A stretch of DNA of 64,000 bases from Karalla daura (lineage: Eukaryota; Chordata; Actinopteri; Chaetodontiformes; Leiognathidae), in assembly GCA_029224185.1 (NCBI GenBank), contig CM055207.1:9837073-9901072 (forward strand), written 5' to 3'. Position numbers and translations under genes: made by a program. Shown one piece after another: positions 45,617 to 56,862 of this stretch. A model generated the notes under the pieces. It saw only the letters and a list, made by a program, of their open reading frames with translations. It was not told the DNA's origin and ran no database searches. Position 1 is the stretch's first letter. Each line of letters starts with the position of its first letter.

Positions 45617-48600
45617 CTGGAGACAGAGGAGGAGGAGGAGGAGGAGGAAGCACAGGTCTGGAGTTAGAGAGGGAGCACATGTGGTTATGCCTGAGGAGGA
45701 GAGAGGAAGGTCCTACCACTGAGGGTGCAGCGGACGATCTGAAAGGGCAGCTGCAGCAGAGCCTGCGGGATGGGCTGGATATGGGAGAACGCCACCTTCT
45801 CCGTGTTGCCGTAGTCTGCGTAGATGACGCTCATCTCGCTCTCGCCGACCTCCAGGATCACGGCGCGGTACCACTTCCTGTCAACTGGGGGGGGGGGGGG
45901 CATACAGCACAGGGCGTCAAAATCACCTTTACCTTAACTTCTACATGGAAAACTGACTACAGCCGTGGCTTTGAGACTACTCCGCCTGCACAGCTGTGTT
46001 TAAATAAAAAAAAAAGAAAGATGAGCCTTTACCTGGTGAGACCCTAGAGACGGCACTGAAAATCCATTAAAGCAGACCCTGTTGTTAGCTGCGGAATGCG
46101 TGCCAGGCTATAGTCTCCTGCGCGCACGCTGTGTTTAGAGGAGAGCCGCTCCTACGCTCGGCTGCTCGCTCGCTGTGTAATTACATCCGCCAGCAGACAC
46201 CAAATAAGCATCTTAGACCTGCAGGGGCCACGGCCACAGGTGGGGTCTCCAGCTCCGTCAGCGAGTAAACATGAAAACTGGAGGGGGGGGGGGGCTGACG
46301 AGGGGAAGGGCTCGGCCGCGGATCAGCTGGCCCGTCCTCGGAGCTTCTGCTGCCTGTAATCATTAGACGATGAGTGGAGTGATCCCCCCCCCCCCCTCAC
46401 CACCACCACCACCACCACCTTCGCTCACGGTGCTTATTAAGCCCTGGCTGCCACTTCCTCCGGCGCGGGCTAATCCGCCTTAGCCGATCCCAGATGGAAT
46501 TCTTCTTTGTCGCATTTAATTTCTTAAGAGACAAAAGCTGTTTTGGCCTGAATAGCAAAGTGCCAGGCTGTATCAATATGAGGTCCCGCCACTGATCATT
46601 CCGGGGATTATGCACGGCTGGATTCAGCTGCTGTGCAGTTATCTCTTGTGAAAACTTTGCTTCACCTCCTGTTTAGATGTGAAACATGTTCCCCCGGCAG
46701 GATGAGCCTGCCTGACACCTAGTGGCTGAAACGGCTCATGGCACAGCCTGGAAACCGTGACCTTGGCTTGTTCATTCACATCATGTGGAGCGCTTTGCAT
46801 GCAGCGACACTCCACCTGCCTGAACAGCTGTGATGGCTTCACACCTGCCAGTTACTGTTACGTATGGAGAACAACTGGTTGGGGGAGAGTGAACCGAAAA
46901 TCTCCTTACTGTCAGATCAATATCGATCTGACAGAAATGCTAGGGGATTGAGATGCATCTTAAACGTGACCCAAGGTGTTTGAATGGAGAATTTATCCTT
47001 GTTCTCTGGTGTTACATAGAAGCAATGGAACACTGGTTTCATCACAAATGCCCTAGAAGCTATTTGTATTGTCACATGTGTGGGAATGTGCTTTGTGACG
47101 GCTGGCTGTCTAGCCTACTACTCAGATGAATGACTACATTCCTACATTACATTCCTTGATGACTAACAGAGCTAAACAACCTTATTCCAGCACTAGGGGG
47201 AGCGATACAGCTGTGGAGCACAGACACTATCCAGTATCCAGGGGAGGAATCAGATATAAAGGAAGAACCCGAAACTTCAAACTGTCACACTCCATCTTCG
47301 TTCAGCTTCTCCCACTGCATTTCAAAATGTGTTCATGAATGAGGACGATGATTAATTAGTCTTTGCCTGGGTACGGACTGTCATTGTTCTACAAAGCCAA
47401 GGTGAAGACACTCCTTTTTGTACTTCCTCAGCGTTCCTCACCAGAGAACTGGGCGCAGCAGGCAGCCCCAGGACGTGCTCTGTTGAGGATGGCGGGGGAC
47501 ACAGATGTTAGGTTGCTGCCACAGTGGGCGGCCAGCTCCTCCATCAGCGCACGCAGCTTCACCTGGTCCACTGCAGGACAGCACACAGCAGTTAAAAACA
47601 GGACAGGCACGGGCTTTGACCGGTAATAGTCGGGAGTGAGTCCTGACCCTGCTTCTGGTCGAACAGGTAAAAAAGCGAGGGACTGATCACTGCGGAAATG
47701 TACGGCTGGAAGGTGACGTTGGAGGGCAGCTCCCCCGTCTTCCAGTCCAACGGGAACAACTGAGCTGGAAGAAAAAAGATGAGACATGACGTGAAACCAG
47801 GCTCCTCCATTCATCACACTCACCTCCAGGACCCGGGAACCACAGCAGACCTTCTGTTGAAGCTGCATTCACGTCGGTCGCCACCTCTCTGGGCCGGGCT
47901 CCGCTCCGGTTGGAGCCCTGAGCGTCCACCGGGCCTCGCGTCTTCCCCTGAGCCTTCTCTTCACCTCCGACTTCACGGGACGCGCTTTCAGGCGTCTCTT
48001 TGAGAGCCGGTCGGGCGAGCTGCTTGTTAATGAGCGAGGCGGCCACGTCCTCCCCTTTGGACTCCAGCTCCACGCTGTGCACTTGGTGGGAGACGGAGAG
48101 GACGCGGGCGGAGACCTTGGGCTCTTCCAGCAGCGTCTGGAACCAGAGCAGAGCTCCGCTGCTCCACTCTGATCCCACCGGCTCCACACCTGAGCCCACA
48201 CACGCACACGTCACAATGCATCCGCACCAACTAACTAACTAACTACGCCAGTGGTGTTGTAGATATTACCTGCAAGGCTGCAGCGGATGGCCTGGAAAGG
48301 CAGAGTCAGCAGCGGAGCAGTGATGGACCTGAGGTGGCTCTTCTTCAGATGCAGGCTGTTCCCGTAATCCACAAAGACTACGGCCGCATCGTCTGCAGTC
48401 ACCTCATTAACCATGGCCCGGTACCACCATCCATCAGCTGGGGAAGCCAAGAGCACGTTTAGGCATCTCCACAGAGAGAGAAAGAACAATAGGACACAAA
48501 CGAGGAAGCACCCCGATGGGGGACATCGGGTCACGGGTGTGTCCTGTGTGTGTGTGACATCAGGTTCAGGTAGGTGAGGGACCCATCACACCCAGCCACC

Positions 48601-48687
<87 letters not shown>

Positions 48688-51600
48688 ACAGCTGTGTCTC
48701 ACCAGGGGACCGGGCACAACAAGGCTCTCCCACTCTGGGCTCGAAAGGTGAGGACGCGTTCGCCTCGCAGTGCTGTTTCAGCTCGCTCCCCAGCTCAATC
48801 AGCCGCTTGTGGTCTGAAAAAACACATCAAGGATAAAAAAAAGCTTTAGAAGTAGATCAGATATGAAAACTGCAAACATCAGGGATCATTGGGATGTAAC
48901 CGTGCCACATAGGCAGCAGCAGTCATTCTACGACTTGAACTACTTGGACCAGAGAAACGTGAGCACCTGGAGGATTTTGGAGCCGGCAGTAGAAGTCCTG
49001 AGGGTTCCTCAGGATGCTGGGCCGCAGCGCCACCGTCTGGCCGTCAGCGGGAAGCTCGGTGTAGGTCCACAGCAGAGACCCGTTAGCCACTGAGAGGACG
49101 GTCAATACAGAGGGAGGTGCAATAAATAAAGGCGGATGTGTGTCGTGATCCGAAGCAGAAACAGGAGAGCTGTGTCACCCTGCGGCTCCTCTGCGGCGGC
49201 TGCCTTGGGGTCAGATGGCTGGACGCTGCTGGTGAGAGGAGCAGCAGGAGCAGGAGGAGCAGGAGGAGCAGGAGGAGGAGCAGGAGCGCTGAAGCCGACC
49301 GAGGTCAGCAGCTCGGCGATGTTAGCCTGGGGGTCGCTGTACTCGTCGGTCATGGCCACCAGGGTCTTGCCCTCGTGCGCTCCCTGGATCTCGATGCGCA
49401 GGATCCGGTTGGAGACCCTGCGCTGCAGGGCCAGCACGCACTCGTCCGACCAGGCCCGCCCAGTAGGCTGCACCCCTGGGGAGGACACAGACGGGTGGAG
49501 CAGGAGCCGTCGAGAGCAGGCAGCCCAACACAGACGCACCAAGGCTGGACTGCCATACAGTAGCATGAAAATGACATATTTCAACTAGTATTTGTTAATT
49601 GATTTCCAAAGCCTCGAGCATGTGCGGGACACATCTCTCCACCACATCTCCTGTGCATGCGACGGGGAAACGTGACTGAAGTCTCCTGAAATGATCGAGA
49701 GCGCCTCAGGACGTTTAGTCTGTCTCCTGGCAACAAGTCCACGGAGAACTTCACACGGACGTCGCCTTGAATGGGATGTGTACGACTATTGTTACATGCA
49801 TACTGAGTTAACAAAAGGAAACCTTGGAGAACAATGTCACCATTTTTCACTTCATTTCTTTTGAAACCGTGAGTGGCACTCAAAAATAAAAAACAACACT
49901 GTACTTTTAGTGTGTGAGTCACACATTACATTCTGCTTCGCGGCAGACATACCGACCTGCTAGACCGCAGCGTATGGCCTGCATGGGCAGGGTGAGCAGT
50001 GCAGGAGTGATGGGCTGCAGATGGCCTAGATCCACCTCCTCCGAGTTGCCGAAGTCCAGGTAGCCGACACAGACGCGGTCCTCCGAGGGATAGCCCAGGA
50101 CCTTAGCCCTGTACCACTGCTTGTCGTCTGGGGGGAGGGGCGCACCATCCGTTGGATACACAGTCTTAACACGGCCATGTAAATCGCTCAGCTGGACACG
50201 ATAAAAGCAAATGTGCAAAATGCAAATGCACAGGCCTGCGAGACGCGGCGCACCTGAGAACTGGGCGCAGCACACGGTGCCTGGGGCCGGCCTGAAGTTC
50301 TGGGGGCCCGGGCCACGGGAGCAGTGCTCCCTCAGCTTCTGCTGCAGCTCCTGGATCACAACTGGAAAGCAAAGCTGCTCCTTAGGCACTGCGCCTCCGG
50401 GTCCACGGCTGCGCTTTTAGCCGGGGGCCTTACTCACCGGCGTTCTCCACCTTCTGCAGGACCATCTCGCTGGGCGACTGCAGGTGGGTGACCACCACGG
50501 AGAAGGAGTCGCCCACGGCCTGCATGAGCGGCTCGGGCGGCAGGGCCCAGGCGTTGTTGTCCTTCCCGTCAGAGAGACGCTCAAAGTTGTTGAGGGAGGC
50601 GTTCATTATGGCGCCTGGGGGGGTTCAACGTGTGGAATGAATCCATTATATCGATAAAAACAGGACGGCAGCTGAGAAATGTGGAGCCTAAACTGTGACA
50701 CTCGCACAGCTCTAAATTGAAAAAGTCAAATCAAGCTCAGATGGAGAGTAGAGACTGGGGCTGCAACAGGCAATAACTTCATCAATAAGTTGTTTGGTTT
50801 ATCAAATGACACAAAAACTGTGAAATTCTTAATGCTTCACAAAGGCCAAGATGTGGTCTTTAAAAATGTCTTATTTGTCCCCACCTCAAATGGCATTTTC
50901 TGCTATAGAGGACAAAGGGAAACTAGCATGTATTCACATTCGAGGAGCTAATGGAGAAGTTTAACAAAATTTCTTCTCAAATTTTTTAAATATCGCTTAA
51001 TTCAACCAATCACTTATAACAGCTGATTATTTTACTAGTCTACTGGTCAATTAGTTGTTGCACCTCTAGAACAGATTAATGCACTTCAGAGACATCCAGA
51101 GCTGCAAACTGATGCTGGATACAGGAACTGACTTACTTATGTCTTGCTCAGTCGGCGGCACTTCGATTGTCTCCTCTGCTGCATAGTTTCTCTCGAGGAG
51201 ATATTCGCTCAAATCCTTCCCTACAAGACAAACACAAAAAACACCAGTAGAGCTGGCATTAGTTTCTGACACGACTCCTCTTCTTCTCCAGCCTCCCCAG
51301 CTCTGTGCCACAGCCCACCTGAGGGGAGCAGGACATCCACGGCGTGGACGCGGCCGCTCTCCAGCGTGTCCACCAGCGTGACGGTGAAGGCCTTGCCGGC
51401 CAGCAGGTGTCTCACGGTGAGACAGCACTCCTCCGACCACCTGCCAGCCACCGGCACGAGCCGGGCGATGCGGCACTCCATCGCCTGGAAACGGACAGAC
51501 GCGGCTGTGATCCACGCCAGCTGTGAACTGCTGACGTTTCTGGCGGGATCAAGGGTTTCTTACGCATGGAGGAAACGTCTTGAGGCTTGGGGTGAGGGGT

Positions 51601-53507
51601 TTGATCCGGTCCACCTGAACGTCCTCTTCATTGCCAAAGTCGATGTAAAGGACGGTGGCCATCATCTGGTTGGTGTCCAGAGCCTTGACCAGGCCTCGGT
51701 ACCATTTCTGAACATAAAAAGCAACAGAGGTGGAATGAGTGAAAGTCATATGTGTGTCGCTCTCTGGTGGTTGCTTTTGTTTGCTCACCTGGTCACGGGA
51801 GAACTGAACAGCGCAGACCTCGCCAGCACAGGGAGCATATGTGGCCATGGATGGGACACTGTACGTTTGCCAAAGCAGTTCGCTGATGTTCTGCAGAGCA
51901 TCCATCAGCTCTTGGCTTTGGGACAAAAGGTAAAACCTGCCAGGGCTGTAGAACTCTACAACGGCAGCCTGGGAACACACGGACATGCACGCAATTACCA
52001 CTGCGCTTTGGTCACATCCGCCGGTCTACAGCTGAGGCGTAATACCTGGATGTTTGCTCCCTTGGTGACCTGGCTCACAGTCAAGTCCTGCAGGTAGACC
52101 CTCTGGAGGGTCAACTGCTGAGTCAGCTGCAAACACAGTTCGCAAACACAGCTTGTAAATCTTTTCTTCAATGTAAATAAAGACTCCAATTTGTGTAACT
52201 GCAATTACCTCTGGCTCTACAAGACCAGCTTTGTCTCCTGACCAAGCCTCCTGACCCATGGGGAGCACCGGTGTGCTCTCCACTCGATTCTGCCTTCAGA
52301 TTCAGAGAAACAAGCGAGCGCACATGGTTCTTTAGACATGATACACGATTAGAGCGAACACCCGGCAGCACACAGGGATGGCGCGGCTTACTTTGCAGGG
52401 TCTGCTTCAAACCTCCTGCACAAGTGTCTGTGTGCATTCCAGTCTTCAGCCTGACACAGCTCGGAGCAGTACAGCGTCTTCTTGCAGCGAGTGCAGAGAA
52501 GATTGCCTGTCAGGGTCACACACACAAATCAACAGCCCTTTTAATTCACCCCCGTCTACCTCTCACTGTTGCCAATTACTGTATGGCCGTAAACGTCATT
52601 ACTCACAAAAATAAAATGTGCAATGTCAATGTCGCCTGGTGGCTTTTAAAGGTTTATATGTGTTCATTATTGCCAGAAATCCATAATGTTCTGGGCATAT
52701 TTTCCCAAATTATTAAAAACAAAAACACATCTCCTGTAACTTTTTTTTTTTTTAAATCAAGGCTTAATACATATGAATATGTATGAGTATGAGGCTTTTT
52801 ATGCATTTCAGCCACTGCACTGTTACTGGCATTCTTGTCTTTTATCCATTCTGATATTTTACCGTATTTTCTATTCTCTTGCTGCCGTATTTAAATAACG
52901 CTGCATTTATTTCTCTCTTCTCTCTCCATCCTGCTCTCTACCTCCATCCTCCTCCTCTTTCCAACCCAAGCTGCTGCTTGCAGCCTGCTCCTATGTGGAA
53001 TTTGGTGGGATCTGTTTGTTTATATCTGATTGAGAGTTTGGTGCAGAGATAACATTGTGTGCTGGCAAATTAAAATTACCTTTCTGACCACAGTAGGTGC
53101 AGAAATGTAAAGCATTTGGCTCGGGTCCAGATCCCCCAGACGCCTGTAAAAAAACATACAAAGGAAAATTTCAGTGGAAAATTTAACAACTAGTTGCTGA
53201 TTTGAGCTCATGATAACGATGAACTGTATCTTACAAGTGACTGCTGCAGGGCTGGTGATGCATTCAAAGAACCTGCTGAAAAATAAAATAAAGTAACGGT
53301 GAGATATGAGCTTCATAAAAACAGTGCTGGTAAGTTTCTGTTTCACAGCAGTCCGTTTTGGTAAAATGGCAGGCCTGACTGATAGTGGATGCCGCGTAAT
53401 AAATGCACTAATTTACCGTATCCTGTGGATCCTGGCAAGGGACTCGACAATGGTTTCCTCAAAGGCTGGTTGGGTTTGGTCAGGTTTGGGTCAAAACCGC
53501 GAGACAT
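44322..53507 (-). CDS. tdrd1: Tudor domain-containing protein 1, 25 coding exons
   Basis: Germ-granule scaffold of the piRNA pathway; its Tudor domains bind symmetrically dimethylated arginines of Piwi proteins. The assembled protein is about 1279 aa (human about 1180). Order: disordered N-terminus, MYND zinc finger (C59-C95), Tudor 1 (about 133-322), Tudor 2 (about 351-600), Tudor 3 (about 602-857), Tudor 4 (about 858-1060), Pro-rich 11-residue repeats (about 1105-1203), and a short C-terminal helix (IDHLEQLMQLQISLLKQ). Each Tudor core keeps a D-[FY]-G-N motif. Exon lengths total 3840 nt with consistent phases. The start ATG at 53507 has a strong CCACCATG context. Head-to-head with ccdc186. 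Confidence 0.95.
44994..45283. repeat. tdrd1: 33-bp coding minisatellite (66-bp higher-order unit) in tdrd1
   Basis: Eight 33-bp units plus a partial ninth. Successive units alternate between GGAYCTGCTGAGCTGAG and GGATCTGCAGAGCTGAG versions, so the amplified unit is a 66-bp dimer. On the tdrd1 strand each unit reads PPPPAQL(C/S)RST with Cys and Ser alternating. Confidence 0.95.
45717..48189 (-). CDS. tdrd1: tdrd1 coding exons 18-21 (end of Tudor 3, fourth Tudor module)
   Basis: Exons 48189-47824, 47764-47648, 47570-47442, 45884-45717. Exon 18 (GVEPVGSEWSSGALLWFQTLL...) completes Tudor 3 and adds a charged linker. Exon 19 carries PSNVTFQPYISAVISPSLFYLF, exon 20 ends AACCAQFSG, and exon 21 is the core DRKWYRAVILEV...VIYADYGNTEKVAFSHI. 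Exon 21 has a poly-C acceptor, and the intron before it (1.56 kb) is the gene's longest. Confidence 0.9.
48270..49089 (-). CDS. tdrd1: tdrd1 coding exons 15-17 (third Tudor module)
   Basis: Exons 49089-48967, 48813-48703, 48437-48270, phase 1 throughout. Exon 16 ends VGEPCCARSPG, and exon 17 is the core DGWWYRAMVNEV...VVFVDYGNSLHLKKSHL, ending PFQAIRCSLAG. The intron between exons 16 and 17 has an 82-bp GT/CA tract very close to the exon 16 donor. Confidence 0.9.
48603..48684. repeat. (GT)n microsatellite, 82 bp, in a tdrd1 intron
   Basis: Uninterrupted GT on the plus strand, CA in the tdrd1 transcript. It begins about 18 nt after the exon 16 donor (exon end 48703). Confidence 0.95.
49179..50614 (-). 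CDS. tdrd1: tdrd1 coding exons 11-14 (second Tudor module)
   Basis: Exons 50614-50438, 50361-50254, 50127-49957, 49475-49179, all in phase 1. Exon 11 includes VGDSFSVVVTHLQSPSEM, exon 12 ends GTVCCAQFSG, and exon 13 is the core DKQWYRAKVLG...VGYLDFGNSEEVDLGHL. Exon 14 (GRAWSDECVLALQRRV...) finishes the module and adds a Pro/Ala-rich spacer (about APAPPPAPPAPPAPAAP) before the next one. Confidence 0.9.
50757..51070. mobile_element. Short non-autonomous element with GGGCTGCAAC termini (fish-type interspersed repeat)
   Basis: It starts GGGGCTGCAAC and ends GTTGCACCTCT, imperfect inverted termini. Inside are the GTTGTTTGG, ATGTCTT.TTTGTCC and 'TATTCACATTCGAGGAGCT' landmarks I recognise from a common fish repeat. 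No ORF. It lies in the tdrd1 intron between exons 10 and 11. Its superfamily is not assigned. Confidence 0.65.
51137..52126 (-). CDS. tdrd1: tdrd1 coding exons 6-10 (first Tudor module)
   Basis: Exons 52126-52046, 51968-51789, 51707-51564, 51484-51319, 51220-51137. Exon 7 reads FYSPGRFYLLSQS through CAVQFSRDQ. Exon 8 starts KWYRGLVKAL and carries the core VLYIDFGNEEDVQVDRIKPL. Exon 9 starts AMECRIARLVPVAGRWSEE, the staphylococcal-nuclease-like half of an extended Tudor. Exon 10 is a linker ending in phase 1. Confidence 0.9.
52209..53507 (-). CDS. tdrd1: tdrd1 coding exons 1-5 (N-terminus and MYND zinc finger)
   Basis: Minus-strand exons: 53507-53417, 53275-53235, 53143-53080, 52506-52392, 52293-52209. 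Exon 1 starts MSRGFDPNLTKPNQPLRKPL. Exons 3-4 encode the MYND finger LHFCTYCGQKG / NLLCTRCKKTLYCSELCQ with all eight ligands (C59, C62, C70, C73, C79, C83, H91, C95). Exon 2 has a tandem CAGCAG acceptor. Exon 5 is a linker. Confidence 0.88.
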
Positions 53508-54339
53508 GGTGGCAGGTGTTCCGTCTAAAAGCAAAAACAAGAAGAAACGTTTTGGTTTTGCCCAAGTCTCCGAACCGCGGTCGGGGACATGATTTTTTTT
53601 TCTTCTTTTTTTTCAGTATTAGCAATTAACCAAAGACGTCGATGGAGAAAACCGTCCAAGTCAAATAACTTAATGCTAGAAGGCCAGACGACACTTTATA
53701 TTTATATTGCGACCGACAAATGTATCTGAATTTTGATGTTTTATATTCCAAAGTCAATATTTTACCTGAAAACACGTGTCCTTGATGGCGTTATTCGGTG
53801 AGGTAATCTGCGCATGCGTAGTGATAGTTGAGTCCTAGTTTGATCATCATGATTGACACCCTCTTTAAAACCTTGTATTCCTATATATTTGTTTATATAG
53901 GTATTAAATTGTTAACTAGTGATAGAATTAGTGTGTTAATGGTGAATAACAATAATAACAACAACAATATTTTTCACAAACATCTTTCATATAAATATTC
54001 TGTGATGTATTATCGAATCAAATGCATAAAATGGCCACAATTTCAATAGACGAACTGAAATAAACCTGTTAAGTAAATCTATCTATCCATCTATCTTAGT
54101 TTCGTGTGATGGAAAGAACGAGGAGGCGACGTACCTGGTGTCTCTTAACGTCACACTGACGCAATCGGCTCCCTGAGCTCTCATTGGTTGATATCACGCT
54201 AACGTCTCACCCGCAGTGGCCATATTTGTTGATGTGTCATATCAAAGTGACTTGTGTAGGGGGGGTGTGCTGTCAGCTGGACATACAGAAGCCTCAAATT
54301 CCACTCTAATCCCGGATTGTCTTCGCTTGGAGCCGCACC
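53508..54339. promoter_or_regulatory. Head-to-head tdrd1/ccdc186 promoter region
   Basis: Between the tdrd1 ATG and the first ccdc186 exon. It holds a likely non-coding first tdrd1 exon: minus-strand donor CAG|GTAAAA at 53766/53765 and acceptor TTTTAG before 53524. It also has an NRF1-like palindrome TGCGCATGCG (53809-53818), an inverted CCAAT (ATTGG, 54183-54187) and CRE half-sites CGTCA (54149-54153) and TGACG (54157-54161). No TATA box is evident. Transcription starts are not determined. Confidence 0.6.
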
Positions 54340-55913
54340 ATGGACTTCTGGCATCCGGTGAGTGCGGGTGAAGCCCTCCTCGGATCGCCTGCTACGGCTT
54401 GAGAGGGGACCGCACTTGTAGCAGCAGCTAACGTGAACGCCTCTCTTATCATCGTTAGCCTAGCCACATTAGCCAGCTAACTCCAAGCAGGGCTTTAATA
54501 TGGCATGTCAGTCTGTAATTTGACAGTGAATCCACTTCGATTAATCATAACCGATGTCCTTTAACAGGTGCTTTGTGCTGGGCTCGTTTCCTGAAGTCTC
54601 ATCGTTGCACACAGGCTGTGTTCATAGCTGCATGCACGGCTAGCCAGCTAAAGCAGCATTAGTAGGATCTAACGTGAAATCGACATATTGATCAAGCCAT
54701 ATTTCTGATGGCTCTTGACATTGCTGTCATCTGCTGCGTGCATGGGCAGCCAGATTGAGTGCTCCATGGAGCCTGGAGGCTGACGAAGATGTCAGCACCT
54801 GTCACAAGAGCATCCAGTGGTTTTTCAGCTGCTCAGCTTGCACTTTGTCGCCACATTACACCAAAGCAGGATAATGGCAAGTAAGCACCGGGGCAGAGCC
54901 AGGTTTTCATTTGCAGGGTTTAACATTTCAATCCGTCTTTGTGGAACAGGGCAGAAGTGGGGCAGCTGTAATTCAGCCTGAGGGTATGGTATTTTAAGAA
55001 GTATGATTGACAATGTTGGGGGGTGGGGTATGACTCAGGAGGCATGGTGTAATGGAGAAAGAGACTTAATTTTCCGTGTCTTTCATTGGCAATGATTTAC
55101 ATCCCTGGACAGGTCATCAGTTCATCACAGGACACACACACACACACACACACACCTTTCACTCTCACATTCTTTACTGGTTCCAGCAATTCTCAGTGGT
55201 TCTTAGCACAGCAAATGCTGACATTGACAGTTTTCTGTCCATGAGAATAATGTGTAAAGGCTGAAAATCTGCTTGAATAGATGAAAAAAGCCTGGACTGA
55301 ATGTCTGAGTGGGACTGTCAGCATTTTTTGTGGGTTCAGTGAATGCAGGCTGGCTTATTTCCTCCAAATTCCTGAGATAAAATGTGCCAGCAAAGTGTTA
55401 CCAAGCTTATCCAGGAAAGTATTTTCTCCACACAAGAAATAAACCACGTCAGAGAGAACCAGTGGATGTTTTTCATGTATCTTTGTTTGAACGCTGAAAT
55501 CAAACAGTGTGCCTGTCAAGCAACAATATACGCTGGAAATGAATCTGTTGAAGTTGTGTAATAATCTTAAATACCAATCATAGTTGCCCACAAGAGTACC
55601 TGTGCGTAAGCATGACCGCACCTAGGCACGTGTCTGTTGGGAATGCCTGGAAGTTGTTCCTCCTCGTAACAGGTACACTTGTAAATCACAGAGGTAATGT
55701 CGAACTTATTGTTGGCATTGTCAATGGTTTTACAACGAGCAGATTGCATCTAATGAACAGATTTACACAATGTGAAAAAGACCAGAGCCGCTTTTACAGG
55801 CGGCATCCAGGAATTGTTGGCTGTGAATACATTCACAGATGATTAGACTTTGCACCCACCTACTCACTCTCCCTCTCTGTCCTTTGCCTTTTCTCTGCCT
55901 GTGCCAGATTTAA
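54340..55913 (+). other. ccdc186: ccdc186 5' leader: non-coding exon 1 and spliced upstream ORF
   Basis: The first exon ends at 54357 with donor CCG|GTGAGT. It contains an ATG at 54340 (context CACCATGG). After splicing to the acceptor TGTGCCAG before 55908, this ATG reads M-D-F-W-H-P-I and stops at TAA (55911-55913), 50 nt upstream of the main ATG. The intron (54358-55907) has a CA repeat and a fragment of a fish interspersed repeat, and no recognised gene. Confidence 0.6.
55100..55170. repeat. Same interspersed repeat family, short fragment with CA expansion
   Basis: TGGACAGGTCATCAGTTCATCACAGG followed by (CA)n at 55130-55155 and CCTTTCACTCTCACATTC. In ccdc186 intron 1. Confidence 0.5.
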
Positions 55914-55963
55914 AGTGAGAGGGACCTTGGGAGAGTCCTGGTCCTGCTTCGGACGCGCAGACC

Positions 55964-56862
55964 ATGGAAGGGTCAGAGGTGGAGCCTACAGCGGAGCTTC
56001 ACAACAGCACAGCCAACGTGGAGGCGGAGGAGCAAATCTCTCCCTCCAGTGCTGACGAGGTCGACCAAGGAGCAGAAGCTGGCAGTGAATTAATTGACAC
56101 TACGACGGCTGTTGGGATGAAAACAGAAGCTCAGATGTGCAATCGGGAAAACGTGGAAGGCAGTGGGCCGGATGCTGACGCTGTCTGTGATAGCAGTGAA
56201 GCTTCCATGGACGGCGGGACGCCTTCACTTTTAATTGAAGATGGAGGGGCTTTGGTGGCCCCAGTTACTGTTTTAGACGTAGTGGAAAACTCTCCGTCTG
56301 TTCTGGAAGGTACAACAGAGATCTTATTGACTTTTGATGAAGGAAAGGAGCCGCCCGCCACCCCTCCAAACGGCATCGGGCAGCCGTCGGCCTTGGCCCC
56401 GGATGGTTCTGACGACAGCGGTTCAGCCGGGAGCCCGTTGTCCTCCTCCTCCTCCTCCGTCCAGAGCTCCGCCAAAAGCTCCCCCACCGACTCCACCACC
56501 ACCTCCGGGATTTCCAACGGCCCGTCCACGCCGACGTCCGACACCGTGGGCTCCTCGCTGGCCTCCAGCCCGCAGCCGGCCGGCGGCCCCCCCGCCCCTC
56601 CCCAGGCCCTGTCCAGCCCGTACGACACGGACTGCAGCAGGAAGCTCCTCTCCCAGATCCAGCGCTCGCTGTCGCAGGAGTCGCTGCTGGACGAGCTGGA
56701 GTCGGAGCTGCTGGCCTGCCAGCTGCCCCAGGGCGACAGCCGGGCCGAGAGGAAAGGCAGCCCGCCCGTCAACGGGCTGGCCGCCGACCAGGACGGCTGC
56801 ATGGTGGTCTTCGAGAAGTGCGTGCAGTACAAGTACACGCAGCAGGAGAAGGCTATTCAGAA
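55964..56862 (+). CDS. ccdc186: ccdc186 first coding exon (disordered N-terminus)
   Basis: An 899-nt exon with a strong start context (ACCATGG). It encodes about 300 residues: an acidic start, a low-complexity Ser/Thr/Pro segment (about 150-215), then the conserved YDTDC motif and the start of the coiled coil (VVFEKCVQYKYTQQEKAIQK). The middle is markedly GC-richer than the flanking introns. Confidence 0.92.
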
